From the NCBI GenBank assembly GCA_963835525.1, contig CAWIFM010000003.1, positions 744,001-808,000 of the forward strand: 64,000 bases of DNA. Reading direction: 5' to 3'. This DNA is from DASSUW01 sp963835525. Its GTDB lineage: Bacteria > Actinomycetota > Thermoleophilia > Solirubrobacterales > Solirubrobacteraceae. A program made the translations under genes and the position numbers. The first letter of the stretch is position 1; every line of letters begins with the position of its first letter. Under the pieces are notes generated by a model. The model was not told the DNA's origin. It made no database searches and worked only from the letters and a program-made list of their open reading frames with translations. Shown here in pieces: positions 1-8,355 of this stretch.

Positions 1-1575
1 GTTGTGGGCGCGCGCCATGTCCACCGTCCCGAGGATCTCGCCGGAGCGGGTGTCGACGATCAGCACCCCGTCGCGGCTCGCCGAGCGGAGCGAGACGTTC
101 GCGGCGGGGAACTCCTCGGGCCGGCGCGGCACGAACGTCCCGTCCGGCCGTTCGCGCAGGTCGCCGGCCGAGACGAGCGCCTCCGCGAAGCGCCGCCACT
201 CGGGTCCGAGGATCTCGGCGTCGGCGTCCTCCAGCGGGCCCTCGGCGGCAGCGCACAGCAGGTGCTGGGTGTGGAGCTGCTCGTTCCACGGGTCGAGGAT
301 CGCCGCCTCCACCGGGCGGTCGAGGAACTCGTCGGGATGGCGGCAGAAGAACTGGTCGAGCGCGTCCTCGCCGGCCACATACAAGGCGAGCCCACGACCG
401 CGGCGGCCGGCGCGGCCCCACATCTGCCGCAGCGAGGCGACGGTGCCGGGGAAGGTCACGCAGATCGCCGCGTCGAGCGAGCCGATGTCGATGCCGAGCT
501 CGAGCGCGTTGGTGGCCACCACGCCGAGCAGCTCGCCCTCGAGCAGCTTGTGCTCGAGCTCGCGCCGCTGCTGCGACGTGTAGCCCGCGCGGTAGGGCGC
601 GATCCGCCCGGCGAGATCGCCGCGGCCTCGGTCCTCCAGCGTGAGCTGGGCGAAGCGCGACATCAGCTCGACCGCCTTGCGCGACTTCATGAAGACGATC
701 GTGCGCGCGCCCTCGGTCACGAGGTCGGCCAGCAGGTCGGCCGCCTCGGCCAGCACCGAGCGCCGCGCCGCGGTCTTCTCGTCGACGATCGGCGGGTTCC
801 ACATCGCGATCGTGCGCTTGGCCTGCGGGGCGCCGTCGCGGTCGACCACGGTGATGTCGTCGAGCCCGGTGAGCCGCTCGGCGAGCTCGCCCGGGTTCGC
901 GACGGTCGCCGAGGCGAGCAGGATCCGCGGCGCCGTGCCGTACGCCTCGGCCACCCGCCGCAGCCGCCGCAGCACGTTGGCCACGTGGGAGCCGAAGACG
1001 CCGCGGTAGACGTGCGCCTCGTCGACCACCACGACCGCCAGGTTGGCGAAGTAGTCGCCCCACGCCGGGTGGTTGGGCAGGATCCCCAGGTGCAGCATGT
1101 CGGGGTTGGTGATGACGACGTTCGACCGCCGCCGGATCGCCAGCCGCTGCTCGCGCGGCGTGTCGCCGTCATAGATCGCCGGCCGGGCACGCTTGACGCC
1201 GAGCGCGTTGAGCGCCCGCGCCTGGTCCTGGGCGAGCGCCTTGGTCGGATACAGGTAGAGCGCTCGCGCCCGCGCGTCGCGGCACAGCGTGTCGAGCGTC
1301 GGCAGGTTGAAGCACAGCGACTTGCCTGACGCCGTGCCGGTGGTGACGATCGTGGGGCCGGCCCACGCGGCGTGCAGCGCCTCGGCCTGGTGCGCCCACA
1401 GGCGGTCGATCCCGCGCGCCTGCAGCGCGGCGGTCACCTCCGGGTGCAGCTCGTCCGGGATCGCGATCTCCTGCGGCGGCCGCGGGTGCTGCGACGTCTG
1501 CATGACCAGCCGCTCGTCGTCGCGGCCGGCCTGGAGCAGCCCGTCCCAGGGCTCGATGTCGCGGACGACGCTCAA
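1..1575 (-). CDS. DEAD/DEAH-box DNA helicase, Hrq1/YprA-like (3' end outside window)
   Basis: ATP-dependent superfamily 2 helicase, probably a 3'-5' DNA helicase in repair. About 525 codons are visible and the C-terminus runs off the left edge. Seen in the translation: motif I GTASGKS (about residue 80-86), motif II DEAH inside VVVVDEAHVYRG, motif III SAT, and motif VI GRAGRRGRG, so both RecA-like lobes are present. The family normally ends in a cysteine-rich DUF1998 domain, which would lie beyond the window. I start it at TTG 1575, which overlaps the stop of the upstream small gene in a TTGA; no better start is near. It is the third gene of a coupled operon with 1748-2158 and 1572-1751. The helicase call is firm; the subfamily rests on motif spacing. 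Confidence 0.85.
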   Translation of the reverse strand, partial: MSVVRDIEPWDGLLQAGRDDERLVMQTSQHPRPPQEIAIPDELHPEVTAALQARGIDRLWAHQAEALHAAWAGPTIVTTGTASGKSLCFNLPTLDTLCRDARARALYLYPTKALAQDQARALNALGVKRARPAIYDGDTPREQRLAIRRRSNVVITNPDMLHLGILPNHPAWGDYFANLAVVVVDEAHVYRGVFGSHVANVLRRLRRVAEAYGTAPRILLASATVANPGELAERLTGLDDITVVDRDGAPQAKRTIAMWNPPIVDEKTAARRSVLAEAADLLADLVTEGARTIVFMKSRKAVELMSRFAQLTLEDRGRGDLAGRIAPYRAGYTSQQRRELEHKLLEGELLGVVATNALELGIDIGSLDAAICVTFPGTVASLRQMWGRAGRRGRGLALYVAGEDALDQFFCRHPDEFLDRPVEAAILDPWNEQLHTQHLLCAAAEGPLEDADAEILGPEWRRFAEALVSAGDLRERPDGTFVPRRPEEFPAANVSLRSASRDGVLIVDTRSGEILGTVDMARAHN

Positions 1576-1751
1576 CGGTCCTCGCGATCCTCGCGGCGCT
1601 CTTCCTGCTGCTCGAGCCGCTCCTTCTGACGGTCCTCCTGCGACTCCAGCTCGGCGGCGCTCGTGGGCCCGAGCTTGGCGGTCACCGCGATGATCGTCAC
1701 CGCCACGATGACGGCCGCCACGAGCAGCGAGGCAATGATCTGGCGCGTCAT
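1572..1751 (-). CDS. Small single-pass membrane protein with charged tail (59 aa)
   Basis: Not recognised as a named family. One membrane helix (about residues 5-25, rich in Ile/Val/Ala) is followed by a strongly charged Glu/Arg/Gln/Asp tail (about 33-59) that is likely helical or coiled. The ATG at 1751 overlaps the stop of the upstream membrane gene (ATGA), and its own TGA overlaps the TTG start of the helicase, so all three genes are probably translationally coupled. A cytoplasmic charged tail on a membrane anchor could act as a scaffold or accessory subunit of the upstream four-helix protein; that is inference. The reality of the gene rests on the tight overlaps and the clean helix. Confidence 0.6.
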   Translation of the reverse strand: MTRQIIASLLVAAVIVAVTIIAVTAKLGPTSAAELESQEDRQKERLEQQEERREDREDR

Positions 1752-2158
1752 GCCAGGAACGCTCCGGCGGTGCTGGCCCAGGTGGCGACGAGCAGGACGA
1801 GCACGGTGATGCCCAGCACCGGCAGGAAGCGGCCGGCGCCGTGCCACCAGCGGACGACCACGACCTTGACGGCGAGCACCACGAGCAGCAGGAAGCCGGT
1901 GACGGCGTGGAAGGCGCTGTCCTCGAGCTCGAAGTAGGAGAGGCACATGATCGCGACGACGATGAGCAGGAAGGCGATCGTGTCACCGCTGGCGCGGTGG
2001 GTGAAGGCGGCCGGCCCCGAGTCGAGGAACCGCGGCCGGAGCTTGCGGTAGACGACCGCGGCGAGCACGACCTGGTAGAGAGCCAGCGCCGTGGCCACGC
2101 TGGCCAGCACGACCTTGACCTCAGTCGGGTTCCCCTGCACGACGTCCACCCGTCTCAT
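1748..2158 (-). CDS. Four-helix membrane protein, DUF6529/cytochrome b561-like
   Basis: Predicted integral membrane protein of 136 residues with four hydrophobic helices (about 13-37, 58-75, 82-102, 112-132). Conserved-looking histidines occur at the head of helix 2 (HRASGD), in helix 3 (FHAVTG) and after it (RWWHGAGR), the pattern expected of a small b-type haem or quinone-linked membrane domain such as DUF6529. Haem binding is inference. The ATG at 2158 is the only good start. It begins 11 bp from the divergent HAD gene at 2170, so the two promoters must overlap. First gene of the operon 2158 to 1. Confidence 0.6.
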   Translation of the reverse strand: MRRVDVVQGNPTEVKVVLASVATALALYQVVLAAVVYRKLRPRFLDSGPAAFTHRASGDTIAFLLIVVAIMCLSYFELEDSAFHAVTGFLLLVVLAVKVVVVRWWHGAGRFLPVLGITVLVLLVATWASTAGAFLA

Positions 2159-2169
2159 ACTAGGTCGGC

Positions 2170-2970
2170 GTGAGGTGCCTCTATGTGGACTTGGATGGAA
2201 CGCTGATCGGCGCCGGCAGCTCTCTGCTGCGCGACGCCGACGGCGAGTTCTCGCTGCTCGGAGTCCGCGCGCTGGAGGCCTGCGACCGCGCCGGCGTCGA
2301 GGTCGTCATCTACTCCGGCCGCCGGCAGCTGACCTGCTTCTACGACGCCCGCATCATGGGCATCACGTCGTACATCTTCGAGGCCGGCGCCGGCGTGGTG
2401 CTCGACGGCGAGCTGCACTGGCTGACCGGCGACATCGTCCCGCGCGACGGCAGCACGATCTTCGACCAGATCGAGGCCAGCGGCGCGCCGAAGCTGCTGC
2501 TCGACCACTACGCCGGCCGGCTCGAGTACCACGCGCCGTGGCACGAGGGCCGCGAGGTCTCGCACCTGTTCCGCGGCGAGATCGACGCCTTCGAAGCCGA
2601 CGCGCTGCTCGAGCGCGAGGGCCACGGCGACCTGCGCCTGGTCGACAACGGCGGGATCCATCCCATCAGGCCGGGGATCGAGAACATGCGCGCGTTCCAC
2701 CTTGTGCCCCGCAGCGCATCCAAGGGCGCCGCGGTCGCCTGGCACATGCGCGCCCGCGGCTACACGCGCGAGGACTGCATCGCGATCGGCGACTCGCGCG
2801 AGGACCTCGGCGCGGCCGAGGCGGTCCGCACGTTCTGGCTGGTCGCCAACGGCCTCGACCGCGACCCGACCATCCGCGAGGCGCTGACCGCCAACACGCG
2901 CGTCTGCGCGGAGCGCAACGGCGCCGGCGTCTACGAGGCCGTGATCACCGAGCTCGCCGAGCGCCGGTAG
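2170..2970 (+). CDS. HAD-superfamily hydrolase, Cof-like phosphatase (266 aa)
   Basis: Haloacid-dehalogenase-fold phosphatase likely acting on a small sugar or nucleotide phosphate in the cytosol. Motif I is DLDGT (residues 7-11, nucleophile Asp7), motif II the Ser in IYSGRR, motif III Lys in SKG (about 183), and motif IV GDSREDLGA (about 204). A large cap lies between motifs II and III, as in Cof-type members. GTG 2170 is chosen because it places DLDGT near the N-terminus; a -10-like CATACT sits 8 nt upstream with no Shine-Dalgarno, so the mRNA may be leaderless. The 3' end overlaps the convergent phosphotransferase gene by 40 bp. Substrate is unknown. Confidence 0.8.
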   Translation: MRCLYVDLDGTLIGAGSSLLRDADGEFSLLGVRALEACDRAGVEVVIYSGRRQLTCFYDARIMGITSYIFEAGAGVVLDGELHWLTGDIVPRDGSTIFDQIEASGAPKLLLDHYAGRLEYHAPWHEGREVSHLFRGEIDAFEADALLEREGHGDLRLVDNGGIHPIRPGIENMRAFHLVPRSASKGAAVAWHMRARGYTREDCIAIGDSREDLGAAEAVRTFWLVANGLDRDPTIREALTANTRVCAERNGAGVYEAVITELAERR

Positions 2971-3908
2971 TCGGCGAGCCGCTCGCGCGACAGCTCGACG
3001 CGCCGGCGCACCTTGTCCGGCCAGTCGGGCTCGAGGTCGCGGAACGGCAGGCTGCTCCAGCGCAGCAGCGCGGCCGCCTCGAAGAGCAGCGCGTCGCGGC
3101 CGGCGCCGCACGCCTCCAGGAAGCGCCCGCGGGCCTCGTCCTCGCCGGCGGCCGTGAGGTAGGACGCGAACTCGCCGACGTCGAAGAGCGGATGCCCGAG
3201 CGCAGCGCTGTCGAGGTCGAGCAGTGTCACGCCCGCATCGCTCACCAGCACCTGGTCGTCGTGGAAGCTGCCGTGGATCGTCGCCACCGCCGGCTCCACG
3301 TCGGCCATTCGCGGGATCAGCCGCTCGGCGAGGTCACCGGGGTCGGCGCCGATCGCCGCCGCCGTCTCGGCCGCCGCACGCAGGTCGCGCGCCTCGAGCT
3401 CGGTGTCGTGCGCGGGCAGGTCCAGCTTCAAGGCGTGCAGCCGCGCCATCGCCTCCGCGACGGGCTCCATCCAGGGCGCACGCTCGCAGTTGCGCAGCGG
3501 CGTGCCGGGCACCTCCTCGTAGACCGTCAGGCCGGGGCGGTGCTCGAGGACCCGCGGCGAGCCGGGGATCTCGACCGGCGCCCGTCCGTCGGCCCGCAGC
3601 TTCGCGTAGGCGCCGGAAAGACGAAACACCGCGCGGCGCCCGGGCTTGTACCGCACGAGCTCGCCGCGTACCTCCGGCAGCGCGGGCAGGCGGACGTCCA
3701 GCGGCCAACGCTGCACGATCCCGTCGAGCGCGCGCTCGGCCAGCAGCGAGCCGGCGACCTTCTCCCACAGACGCTCCGTGCGCTTCGGCTTGAGCACCGT
3801 GAGGTGGGCCATGGAGTCGTAGAGCACGACCAGCCGGCGGCCGGGCTGGTACCGGACGTAGATCGGCTCGCCGAACCGGTCCGCCTCGAGCGCGCCCCAC
3901 AGGTCCAC
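2931..3908 (-). CDS. Aminoglycoside phosphotransferase/choline kinase-fold protein (325 aa)
   Basis: Kinase-fold phosphotransferase (APH family) that would transfer phosphate from ATP to a small hydroxylated substrate. The catalytic loop reads HGSFHDDQVL (about residue 214), matching the Brenner-type HGxxHxxN region, followed by the metal-binding LLDLDSA. The N-lobe has VRYQPGRRLVVLYD with a plausible ATP-site basic residue. The final loop residue is Gln rather than the usual Asn, which is unusual. GTG 3908 is the start; the divergent MIP-channel promoter lies just upstream. Gene end overlaps the HAD gene. Substrate cannot be told from sequence; resistance function should not be assumed. Confidence 0.75.
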   Translation of the reverse strand: MDLWGALEADRFGEPIYVRYQPGRRLVVLYDSMAHLTVLKPKRTERLWEKVAGSLLAERALDGIVQRWPLDVRLPALPEVRGELVRYKPGRRAVFRLSGAYAKLRADGRAPVEIPGSPRVLEHRPGLTVYEEVPGTPLRNCERAPWMEPVAEAMARLHALKLDLPAHDTELEARDLRAAAETAAAIGADPGDLAERLIPRMADVEPAVATIHGSFHDDQVLVSDAGVTLLDLDSAALGHPLFDVGEFASYLTAAGEDEARGRFLEACGAGRDALLFEAAALLRWSSLPFRDLEPDWPDKVRRRVELSRERLADYRRSASSVITAS

Positions 3909-3926
3909 TGATCGAAGTACGCGGCC

Positions 3927-3955
3927 TTGACTTCAAGGGTTCAGCGGAGTACGTT
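3927..3955 (+). promoter_or_regulatory. Sigma70-type promoter of the dha operon
   Basis: TTGACT at 3927-3932 and TACGTT at 3950-3955 are separated by 17 bp, a good housekeeping-sigma promoter. The predicted start of transcription (about 3962) lies just before the palindromic operator at 3968-3986. An AGGAGGAG ribosome site precedes the ATG at 4012. Confidence 0.6.
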
Positions 3956-3967
3956 CACGCGGAACTC

Positions 3968-3986
3968 GATTCGACATTGTCGAATC
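3968..3986. promoter_or_regulatory. Perfect 8-3-8 palindrome, probable IclR operator (copy 1)
   Basis: GATTCGAC-ATT-GTCGAATC is a perfect inverted repeat of two 8-base arms around 3 bases. It lies immediately downstream of the predicted transcription start of the channel-dhaK-dhaL-ptsI operon, where a bound repressor would block RNA polymerase. A second copy with one mismatch sits on the start of the IclR-type regulator gene at 8742-8760. Recurrence at exactly these two places is the evidence that it is the regulator's own site. Confidence 0.7.
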
Positions 3987-4011
3987 CCTTTCTCCCAAGA
4001 GGAGGAGAGAA

Positions 4012-4791
4012 ATGGAGTCGTTCTCGCTCGGCCAGCGTGCCCTGGCCGAGACGCTCGGTACTGCCCTGCTCGTGCTCGTCGGACCGGGCTCGGTGGTTGC
4101 GACCCTCGCTCTGGCGGGCGACAGCACGCCCGCGGTGACGGGCGCCGATCTGCTCGGCATCTCGTTCGCGTTCGGGCTCATCATCACGGTGCTCGTCTAC
4201 GCGCTCGGCAAGGTGTCGGGCTGCCACATCAACCCGGCGGTGACCTTCGCGCTCGCCACCACCAAGCGCTTCCCGTGGCGCGAGGTGCCGACCTACTGGG
4301 GCGCCCAGGTCGTCGGCGCGGTGCTCGGCGCCCTCGGGATCTGGGCCGTGTACGCGCAGTCGGGCATCGACCTCGGCATGGGCCAGACCTCGTTCAACGA
4401 GGAGACCACGACGTGGGCGTCGGCCATCTTCGCCGAGGGCATCGGCACGTTCATGCTGATGCTCGCGATCCTGGGCATCGTCGACAGCCGCTCGCCGAAC
4501 GAGTTCGCCGGCATCGTCATCGGCGGCGCCGTGGTGGCGATCATCATGGTCATCGGCCCGATCACCGGGGCCTCCCTGAACCCGGCGCGCGCCTTCGGGC
4601 CGGAGCTCGTCTCCAGCATCGGCGGCGGCGTCACCCACTGGGGTCAGCTGATCCCGGTCTACATCCTCCCGGGCCTCGTCGGCTCGGCCCTCGCGGCCTT
4701 CGCCTACGACGCGCTGGCCACCCCGCGCCGCGTGGAGCGGCCGATCAAGACCGCCGTCAGCTCGCCGGACGACGCGCTCGCGGCCAAGTGA
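4012..4791 (+). CDS. MIP-family channel, probable glycerol/dihydroxyacetone facilitator
   Basis: Inner-membrane aquaglyceroporin of 259 residues with six helices and both half-helix motifs: NPAVTF in the first half (about residue 71) and NPARAF in the second (about 190). Classic GlpF has Asp after the second NPAR; here it is Ala, so pore selectivity is uncertain and the glycerol assignment comes mainly from being first in the dha operon. A strong AGGAGGAG ribosome site stands 6-8 bases before the ATG. dhaK starts 11 bp downstream. Likely controlled by the operator at 3968-3986. Confidence 0.85.
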   Translation: MESFSLGQRALAETLGTALLVLVGPGSVVATLALAGDSTPAVTGADLLGISFAFGLIITVLVYALGKVSGCHINPAVTFALATTKRFPWREVPTYWGAQVVGAVLGALGIWAVYAQSGIDLGMGQTSFNEETTTWASAIFAEGIGTFMLMLAILGIVDSRSPNEFAGIVIGGAVVAIIMVIGPITGASLNPARAFGPELVSSIGGGVTHWGQLIPVYILPGLVGSALAAFAYDALATPRRVERPIKTAVSSPDDALAAK

Positions 4792-4802
4792 GAGGAGATT
4801 CA

Positions 4803-5825
4803 ATGGCCACGGTGACCCCGACGCTCCGCAAGCTGCTCAACGATCCCGAGGCGGTCGTGCGCGAGTCGCTGGCGGGCCTGGCGGCCGCGCACGGCGACAT
4901 CCTGCGCGTCGACGCGGAGGCGCAGATCGTGGTGCGCGCCGCCGGGCCGCGGGACGGCAAGGTCGCGCTGATCTCGGGCGGCGGCTCGGGCCACGAGCCG
5001 CTGCACGGCGGCTTCGTCGGGCTCGGCATGCTCGACGCAGCCTGCCCGGGCGAGGTCTTCACGTCACCGGTGCCGGACCAGATGCTGGCCGCCACGAAGG
5101 CGGTCGACGGCGGCGCCGGCGTCGTCCACCTCGTCAAGAACTACACGGGCGACGTCATGAACTTCAAGCTCGCCGCCGAGGACGCGGCGGACGAGGGGAT
5201 CGGCGTCGAGTCCGTGCTCATCGACGACGACGTGGCGGTCCAGGACTCGCTGTACACGGCGGGCCGCCGCGGCGTGGGCGCCACGGTGCTCGCCGAGAAG
5301 CTCGCGGGCGCCGCCGCCGAGCGCGGGGACGACCTCGCGGCGGTCGCCGGCGTGGCCCGGCGCGTGAACGAGCGCACGCGCTCGTTCGGCGTTGCCCTGT
5401 CCTCGTGCATCCCGCCCGCCTCAGGCAAGCCGATCTTCGACCTGCCGGCGGGTGAGATGGAGGTCGGGATCGGGATCCACGGCGAGCCGGGCCGGCGCCG
5501 CGAGCCGCTAGGCACCGCCAGTCACATCGCCGACATCATGGTCGAGGCGGTCGTGAGCGACCTCGAGCCGGCCGACGGCGCAGCGGTGCTGCCCTTCGTG
5601 AACGGCATGGGCGGCACGCCGCAGCTCGAGCTCTACCTGCTCTACGGCGAGATCGAGCGCGCGCTGCGCGAGCGCGGCCTGGTGCCCACGCGACGGCTCG
5701 TGGGCCCGTACATCACGTCGCTCGAGATGGCGGGCGCGTCGCTCACGCTGCTCGAGCTGGACGACGAGCTGGCCGCCCTGTGGGATGCTCCGGTGCACAC
5801 CGCTGCGCTCCGTTGGGGGGTGTGA
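4803..5825 (+). CDS. dhaK: Dihydroxyacetone kinase, substrate-binding subunit DhaK
   Basis: Binds dihydroxyacetone covalently through a histidine and presents it to DhaL. The 340 residues match the family length of about 330-360. Recognisable parts are LISGGGSGHEPLHGGFVG near the N-terminus (phosphate/substrate site), KNYTGDVMNF, and GIGIHGEPGRRR (about residue 225) with the hemiaminal-forming His. The C-terminal stretch FVNGMGGTPQLELY is also typical. ATG 4803 follows an AGAGGAGAT ribosome site; it is the only start that gives the canonical N-terminus. It is separate from DhaL, as in PTS-dependent rather than ATP-dependent one-chain kinases. Confidence 0.95.
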   Translation: MATVTPTLRKLLNDPEAVVRESLAGLAAAHGDILRVDAEAQIVVRAAGPRDGKVALISGGGSGHEPLHGGFVGLGMLDAACPGEVFTSPVPDQMLAATKAVDGGAGVVHLVKNYTGDVMNFKLAAEDAADEGIGVESVLIDDDVAVQDSLYTAGRRGVGATVLAEKLAGAAAERGDDLAAVAGVARRVNERTRSFGVALSSCIPPASGKPIFDLPAGEMEVGIGIHGEPGRRREPLGTASHIADIMVEAVVSDLEPADGAAVLPFVNGMGGTPQLELYLLYGEIERALRERGLVPTRRLVGPYITSLEMAGASLTLLELDDELAALWDAPVHTAALRWGV

Positions 5826-5829
5826 GCTG

Positions 5830-6477
5830 GTGCAGCCGACCGTGAGCGCCGCCGTCTCCGTCACAACCTGGATGCGCGAGGTCGCCTCCGCCGTCGAGGC
5901 GGAGGCCGATCACCTCACCCAGCTCGACTCGGCGATCGGCGACGGCGATCACGGGGTGAACCTGACGCGCGGCTTCCGGGCCGTGGTCGAGGCCGTCGGG
6001 GAGAGCGACGGCGAGCCTCCGGGGCGGGTGCTGATCGTGGCCGGCAAGACGCTGGTCTCGACCGTGGGCGGCGCCAGCGGCCCGCTGTGGGGCCTGGCGC
6101 TGCGGCGGGCCGGGCGTACCGTCGGCGACGCGCCCGAGGTCGACGGCGACGCGCTGGTGCAGGCGCTCGACGCGGCGCTCGCCGCCGTGGTCGAGCTCGG
6201 CGCCGCCGAGCCGGGGGACAAGACGATGGTCGACGCGCTCGGACCCGCCATCGAGGCGCTGCGCGAGCGCCTGGCGGCCGGCGAGGAGCTCGAAGCGGCG
6301 CTCGACGCCGCGGCCGAGGCCGCCGACGCCGGCGCCCGCGCCACGACGCCGATGCAGGCGCGCAAGGGCCGGGCGTCGTACCTCGGCGAGCGGTCGGTCG
6401 GCCATCAGGATCCGGGCGCGACCTCGACCGCGCTGATCGTCCACGCGCTACGCCGTTCCGTCGGCAGCCCGGGCTGA
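5830..6477 (+). CDS. dhaL: Dihydroxyacetone kinase, ADP-binding subunit DhaL
   Basis: Nucleotide-binding subunit; in the PTS-type system it keeps ADP bound and is re-phosphorylated by DhaM. Motifs: DSAIGDGDHGVNL (about residues 36-48, Mg-ADP aspartates), GGASGPLWG (about 79-87), PGDKTMVDAL, and a C-terminal RKGRASYLGERSVGHQDP loop. 215 residues is the normal size. GTG 5830 was chosen because a GGGGGG tract 10 nt upstream can serve as ribosome site and it follows the DhaK stop by four bases; GTG 5842 is an alternative. The stop overlaps the next start by one base (TGATG). Confidence 0.93.
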   Translation: MQPTVSAAVSVTTWMREVASAVEAEADHLTQLDSAIGDGDHGVNLTRGFRAVVEAVGESDGEPPGRVLIVAGKTLVSTVGGASGPLWGLALRRAGRTVGDAPEVDGDALVQALDAALAAVVELGAAEPGDKTMVDALGPAIEALRERLAAGEELEAALDAAAEAADAGARATTPMQARKGRASYLGERSVGHQDPGATSTALIVHALRRSVGSPG

Positions 6478-8246
6478 TGCGCGAGCATCCGCTGAAGGGC
6501 CTGCCCGGCGCGCCGGGCACGGCGACGGGTCGCGCAAGGGTGCTCGCCGCCGCGACGCCCGAGTCCGCGTCCGTGCCCGCCGATCGGCGCCCGGCCGAGC
6601 TCGACCGCGCCCGCGCCGCGCTCGCGGCGGCGGCCGCCGAGCTCGAGGCGATCGCCGCGCGCCTGCGCGGCGGCGGACGCCACGACGAGGCCGACGTCGT
6701 CGCCACCGGCGCGCTGATGGCGGCCGATCCGGCGCTCGACGCCACGGTCGAGCACCACACGGCGTCCGGGCGACCGGCGCCCGAGGCCATCGTGCGCGCC
6801 TGCGACGAGCACGCCGCCGCGATCGCCGCGCTCGGCGACGAGCGGCTCGCCGCGCGCGCCGAGGACGTCCGCTCGCTCGGCCGCCGCGCCGCGAGGCTCG
6901 CGGGCGCGGCCGACGAGCTGTCCGGCGCGGTGGGGGACGACGCGGTCGTGCTCGTCGCCGACGACCTCGGCCCCGCGGACGTCGCCGAGCTCGACGGCTC
7001 GGTGGTGGCCATCGCGCTCGCCGCCGGCGCGCAGACCGGGCACGCCGCGGTCGTGGCGCGCGGGCTCGGCATCCCGCTCGCCCTCGGGCTCGGGCCCGAT
7101 CTCATGCGGGCTCGCGGAGAGATCGTGGTCGACGGCGACGCCGGCACGGCGGTGCTCGAGCCGTCCGCCGCGACGCTCGAAGCCGCGCGGGCGGCGCAGC
7201 GCCGCCGTCTCGCCGAGCGCCGGCGGGCGCTGGCCGAGCGCGACCTGCCCGCGGTCACCCGCGACGGCCGGCGCGTGCGCGTGCTGGTCAACGTCGCGAC
7301 CGTCGCGGAGGTCGAGGCGGGCCTCGCGGCCGGCGCCGAGGGCGTCGGCCTCATGCGCACCGAGCTGGGCTTCCTCGACGCGGCGGCCTGGCCCGACGAG
7401 GCGGCGCACCGGCGGGTGCTGAAGCCGGTGCTCGCGCGGCTCGCCGGCCGCACCGCGACCGTCCGCGTGCTCGACTTCGGCGGCGACAAGCTGCCCCCGT
7501 TCCTCGAGGGATCGCGTGCGCGCGGGCTGGCGCTGCTGCTCGGCGCGCCCGAGGCGCTCGCGGCGCAGCTCCGCGCCATCGCCGCCGAGGGCTCCGCCAC
7601 CGACCTGCGCGTCCTGCTCCCGATCGCCGAGCGGGCCGCCGACGTCGAGGCGGTGCGCTCGCTGCTCCCGGCCGGGGTCGCGATCGGCGCGATGGTCGAG
7701 TCCGTGGCGGCGGTCGAGGCCGCCGCCGAGCTGGCGGCCGCCGCCGACTTCCTCTCCATCGGCACCAACGACCTGGCGCACGCCGCAGTCGGCAGCGACC
7801 GCTTCGCGGGCGCCGCACCGGCCGTCCACGACCCGCGCGTGCTCGTCCTCATCGCCCGCACCGCGGCGGCGGCGGGCGACGCGGGCGTCCCGCTCGAGGT
7901 CTGCGGCGACGCCGCGTCCGATCCGATCGCCGCGCCGCTGCTCGTCGGGCTCGGCGTCGACGAGCTGTCGGTCGGCGCCGCCCAGGTCGGCCGCGTGCGT
8001 GGATGGATCCGGGGCATGGATCACGGCACGGTCCGGCGGATGGCCCGCGAAGCGCTCTCGCTGAGCACCGCGCGAGGAGGTCGAGCGCCTAGTCCTGCAG
8101 CCCGGCGACGCAGCCCGCGAGGACCGCGACGGCGGCGGGCGCGTCGTCGCCGTCGGCCCGCAGGCGTAGGGCGGTGCCGCCCTTGGCGCCGAGGGCGAGG
8201 ACCGAGAGCAGGCTCTTGGCGTCGGCGTCGCGCGCGCCCACGCTGA
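6477..8246 (+). CDS. ptsI: PEP-protein phosphotransferase, PTS enzyme I
   Basis: Takes phosphate from PEP and passes it to HPr. The swivelling domain has the active His in TGHAAVVARGLGIPLA; the PEP-binding barrel has GVGLMRTELGFL, LDFGGDKLPPFL, FLSIGTNDLAHAA and the CGDAAS segment close to the catalytic Cys. Enzyme I is normally about 550-575 residues; this frame gives 589 and its last 60 residues are Arg/Pro-rich sequence read antisense to the HPr gene. Natural-looking sequence ends at REALSLSTA (about 8070). One base off, the DNA reads EEVERL, which resembles the family C-terminus, so a one-base frameshift near 8071 is likely and the true end may be near 8169 or 8092. Co-transcribed with dhaKL, so probably dedicated to dihydroxyacetone. 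Confidence 0.88.
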   Translation: MREHPLKGLPGAPGTATGRARVLAAATPESASVPADRRPAELDRARAALAAAAAELEAIAARLRGGGRHDEADVVATGALMAADPALDATVEHHTASGRPAPEAIVRACDEHAAAIAALGDERLAARAEDVRSLGRRAARLAGAADELSGAVGDDAVVLVADDLGPADVAELDGSVVAIALAAGAQTGHAAVVARGLGIPLALGLGPDLMRARGEIVVDGDAGTAVLEPSAATLEAARAAQRRRLAERRRALAERDLPAVTRDGRRVRVLVNVATVAEVEAGLAAGAEGVGLMRTELGFLDAAAWPDEAAHRRVLKPVLARLAGRTATVRVLDFGGDKLPPFLEGSRARGLALLLGAPEALAAQLRAIAAEGSATDLRVLLPIAERAADVEAVRSLLPAGVAIGAMVESVAAVEAAAELAAAADFLSIGTNDLAHAAVGSDRFAGAAPAVHDPRVLVLIARTAAAAGDAGVPLEVCGDAASDPIAAPLLVGLGVDELSVGAAQVGRVRGWIRGMDHGTVRRMAREALSLSTARGGRAPSPAARRRSPRGPRRRRARRRRRPAGVGRCRPWRRGRGPRAGSWRRRRARPR

Positions 8247-8355
8247 TCACGATGCGCGCGCTGAACTGCATCGCCGCTCGCACGAACTCGGCGGCGGGGC
8301 GGGCGTGGAGGTCGACGTCGCTCGGGAGCTGCGTCTCAGAGCTTGCTGTAGCCAC
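8089..8355 (-). CDS. ptsH: Phosphocarrier protein HPr
   Basis: Small carrier (88 aa) relaying phosphate from enzyme I to DhaM. The phosphorylated His is in DLHARPAAEFV (His at about residue 17), and the SLLSVLALGAKGG segment matches the family's regulatory-serine helix region. GTG 8355 is chosen because a GGAGGA ribosome site lies 6 bases upstream and it gives the normal length; the gene overlaps the dhaM end by 20 bp. Its stop is in a CTAG (8089-8092) facing the ptsI end. It is transcribed with dhaM away from the regulator gene. Confidence 0.9.
   Translation of the reverse strand: MATASSETQLPSDVDLHARPAAEFVRAAMQFSARIVISVGARDADAKSLLSVLALGAKGGTALRLRADGDDAPAAVAVLAGCVAGLQD

Noticed and set aside
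2931..3908. Antibiotic-resistance aminoglycoside kinase
   Set aside because: Only the general kinase fold is supported; the family is broad and nothing in the context points to resistance.
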